DNA from: RGIG7111 sp036839975
GTDB lineage: Bacteria; Bacillota; Clostridia; Peptostreptococcales; Anaerovoracaceae
DNA length: 64,000 nucleotides
Assembly: GCA_036839975.1 (NCBI GenBank)
Contig: DAISVU010000005.1
Coordinates: 39,322 to 103,321, forward strand
Direction of reading: 5' to 3'
The notes under the pieces were generated by a model that saw only the letters and a program-made list of their open reading frames with translations, was not told the DNA's origin and made no database searches. This document shows, one piece after another, positions 63,419 to 64,000 of the stretch (within the stretch, counting starts at the first letter, position 1; every line of letters starts with the position of its first letter). The translations under genes were made by a program, and so were the position numbers.

Positions 63419-63643
63419 ATGATTGAAAAAGATATTCTTGCCAGATTCGATAAACATGATATTCGTATAATCAAAGAGGTTTCGGGACTGTCAAAACTTG
63501 AAAACAACAAAGTGGTGCGTGAAATTTTCGGGACTAATGAAGAGCTCAGCGAAAGAGTCGATGCCGTAATCGAAAACCTTTTGAACTATGCGTTTATTTC
63601 CGGATTTCAGAAGGGACAGGCTGAAGAAGACGAAGAAGAATAA
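63419..63643 (+). CDS. Unrecognised 74-aa acidic helical protein
   Basis: The start follows TTTGGAGG by 9 nt (ATG 63419; an ATG at 63410 touches the ribosome site). The protein is mainly helical, with alternating charges (VVREIFGTNEELSERVDAVIENLLNYAF) and an acidic tail EEDEEE. There is no membrane segment. I recognise no family; the size and helix pattern suit a small dimer or partner-binding protein. Confidence 0.6.
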   Translation: MIEKDILARFDKHDIRIIKEVSGLSKLENNKVVREIFGTNEELSERVDAVIENLLNYAFISGFQKGQAEEDEEE

Positions 63644-64000
63644 CAACAAAGCTCGGGCAAGTGACACAAGGCTCAAAAGTATTACGGAGGTGACAGAGCA
63701 CAGCAGTGATCACGAGTGTTAACCTCGCCTCACGAGGGCGGCTGCGCAGCTGATATCGTCATTGCGGACCGCATGCGTTATACGCTTCATTAAAAAGGGC
63801 TTTTATGCCTGCGGCGATCGGTATCGGACTTTTGGGTTTGTAAAGTACAGACCCTGGGTTGGTGTTGCTGTGAATTATTTTTTTAAAAAATACTGAAAAA
63901 ATTGCGAGAAAGGAGTGTTATCCTTTTAAAAAAATGTTAATATAACCTGACTTCCGTCGTTTTACTCGAAAAATAGTACTTTGAAGACAAAAATGCAGCA
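63644..64000 (+). other. Terminal non-coding region
   Basis: 357 bp with no supported gene. It contains short self-complementary stretches (CCTCG/CGAGG at 63724-63738; AAAGGA/TCCTTT near 63911-63927), but no RNA family I can identify. It probably holds the upstream region of a gene beyond the window. Confidence 0.4.

Noticed and set aside
63700..63930. Possible structured small RNA at the window end
   Set aside because: Short inverted repeats only; no match to 6S, SRP, tmRNA, RNase P or any riboswitch I know.

Overview
The window looks like chromosomal DNA of a low-to-mid GC Gram-positive anaerobe, most likely a Clostridia member. Placement near Anaerovoracaceae or Family XIII is only a guess. 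The support is AGGAGG-type ribosome binding sites, TTGACA/TATAAT promoters, a lysine riboswitch and an FMN riboswitch, lysine synthesis by the acetylase branch (dapH), a split Na+-pumping decarboxylase, an OpuC osmolyte transporter, and secreted NlpC/P60 and papain-like proteins. No rRNA, tRNA, CRISPR array, insertion sequence or prophage gene was seen. Most of the window is housekeeping biosynthesis in long operons.

Layout: 1-2970, an OpuC-type osmolyte ABC importer (first gene truncated by the window edge). 3004-6498 (-), a giant MMPL/RND transporter with tandem repeats in its outer domain; 6607-6999 (-), YjbQ. 7325-11434, a G5-NlpC/P60 endopeptidase, an unrecognised 140-aa protein and a secreted C1 protease with Big-type domains. 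11759-23985, the purine operon purL-E-C-M-N-F-H-D plus an acyl-ACP thioesterase. 23996-26185 (-), an EamA transporter and an M20 amidohydrolase. 26408-32813, promoter, lysine riboswitch, terminator and lysA-aspartokinase-dapF-dapA-dapB-dapH, then the 3' stump of a lost MBL-fold hydrolase. 33488-38069, promoter, FMN riboswitch, terminator and ribD-ribE-ribBA-ribH plus a HAD phosphatase. 38056-42661 (-), argC-argJ-argB-argD. 43023-47310, a C_GCAxxG_C_C protein and two tandem acyl-CoA synthetases. 47379-49498, greA-lysS. 49652-52995, a Na+-translocating oxaloacetate decarboxylase split into four genes. 53047-58854, ogt, an MBL hydrolase, yhaM, recD2 and a comF-like gene. 59116-62664, a two-gene ABC exporter behind a strong promoter and a 28-bp palindrome. 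62919-63643, trmO and a small unknown protein.

Two otherwise intact genes, purL and the second ABC exporter half-transporter, each carry one in-frame stop exactly where the family has tryptophan (TGG to TGA and TGG to TAG). PurF lacks its catalytic N-terminal cysteine, and the PurL truncation removes the glutaminase His and Glu. Both glutamine-dependent steps of purine synthesis seen here are therefore predicted to lack glutaminase, which would leave free ammonia as nitrogen donor. The aspartokinase of the lysine operon has lost several substrate-binding motifs. The best candidates for undescribed biology are the MMPL repeat array, the degenerate aspartokinase, the glutaminase-less purine enzymes, the hairpin inside the argJ ribosome binding site, and the palindrome in front of the exporter.
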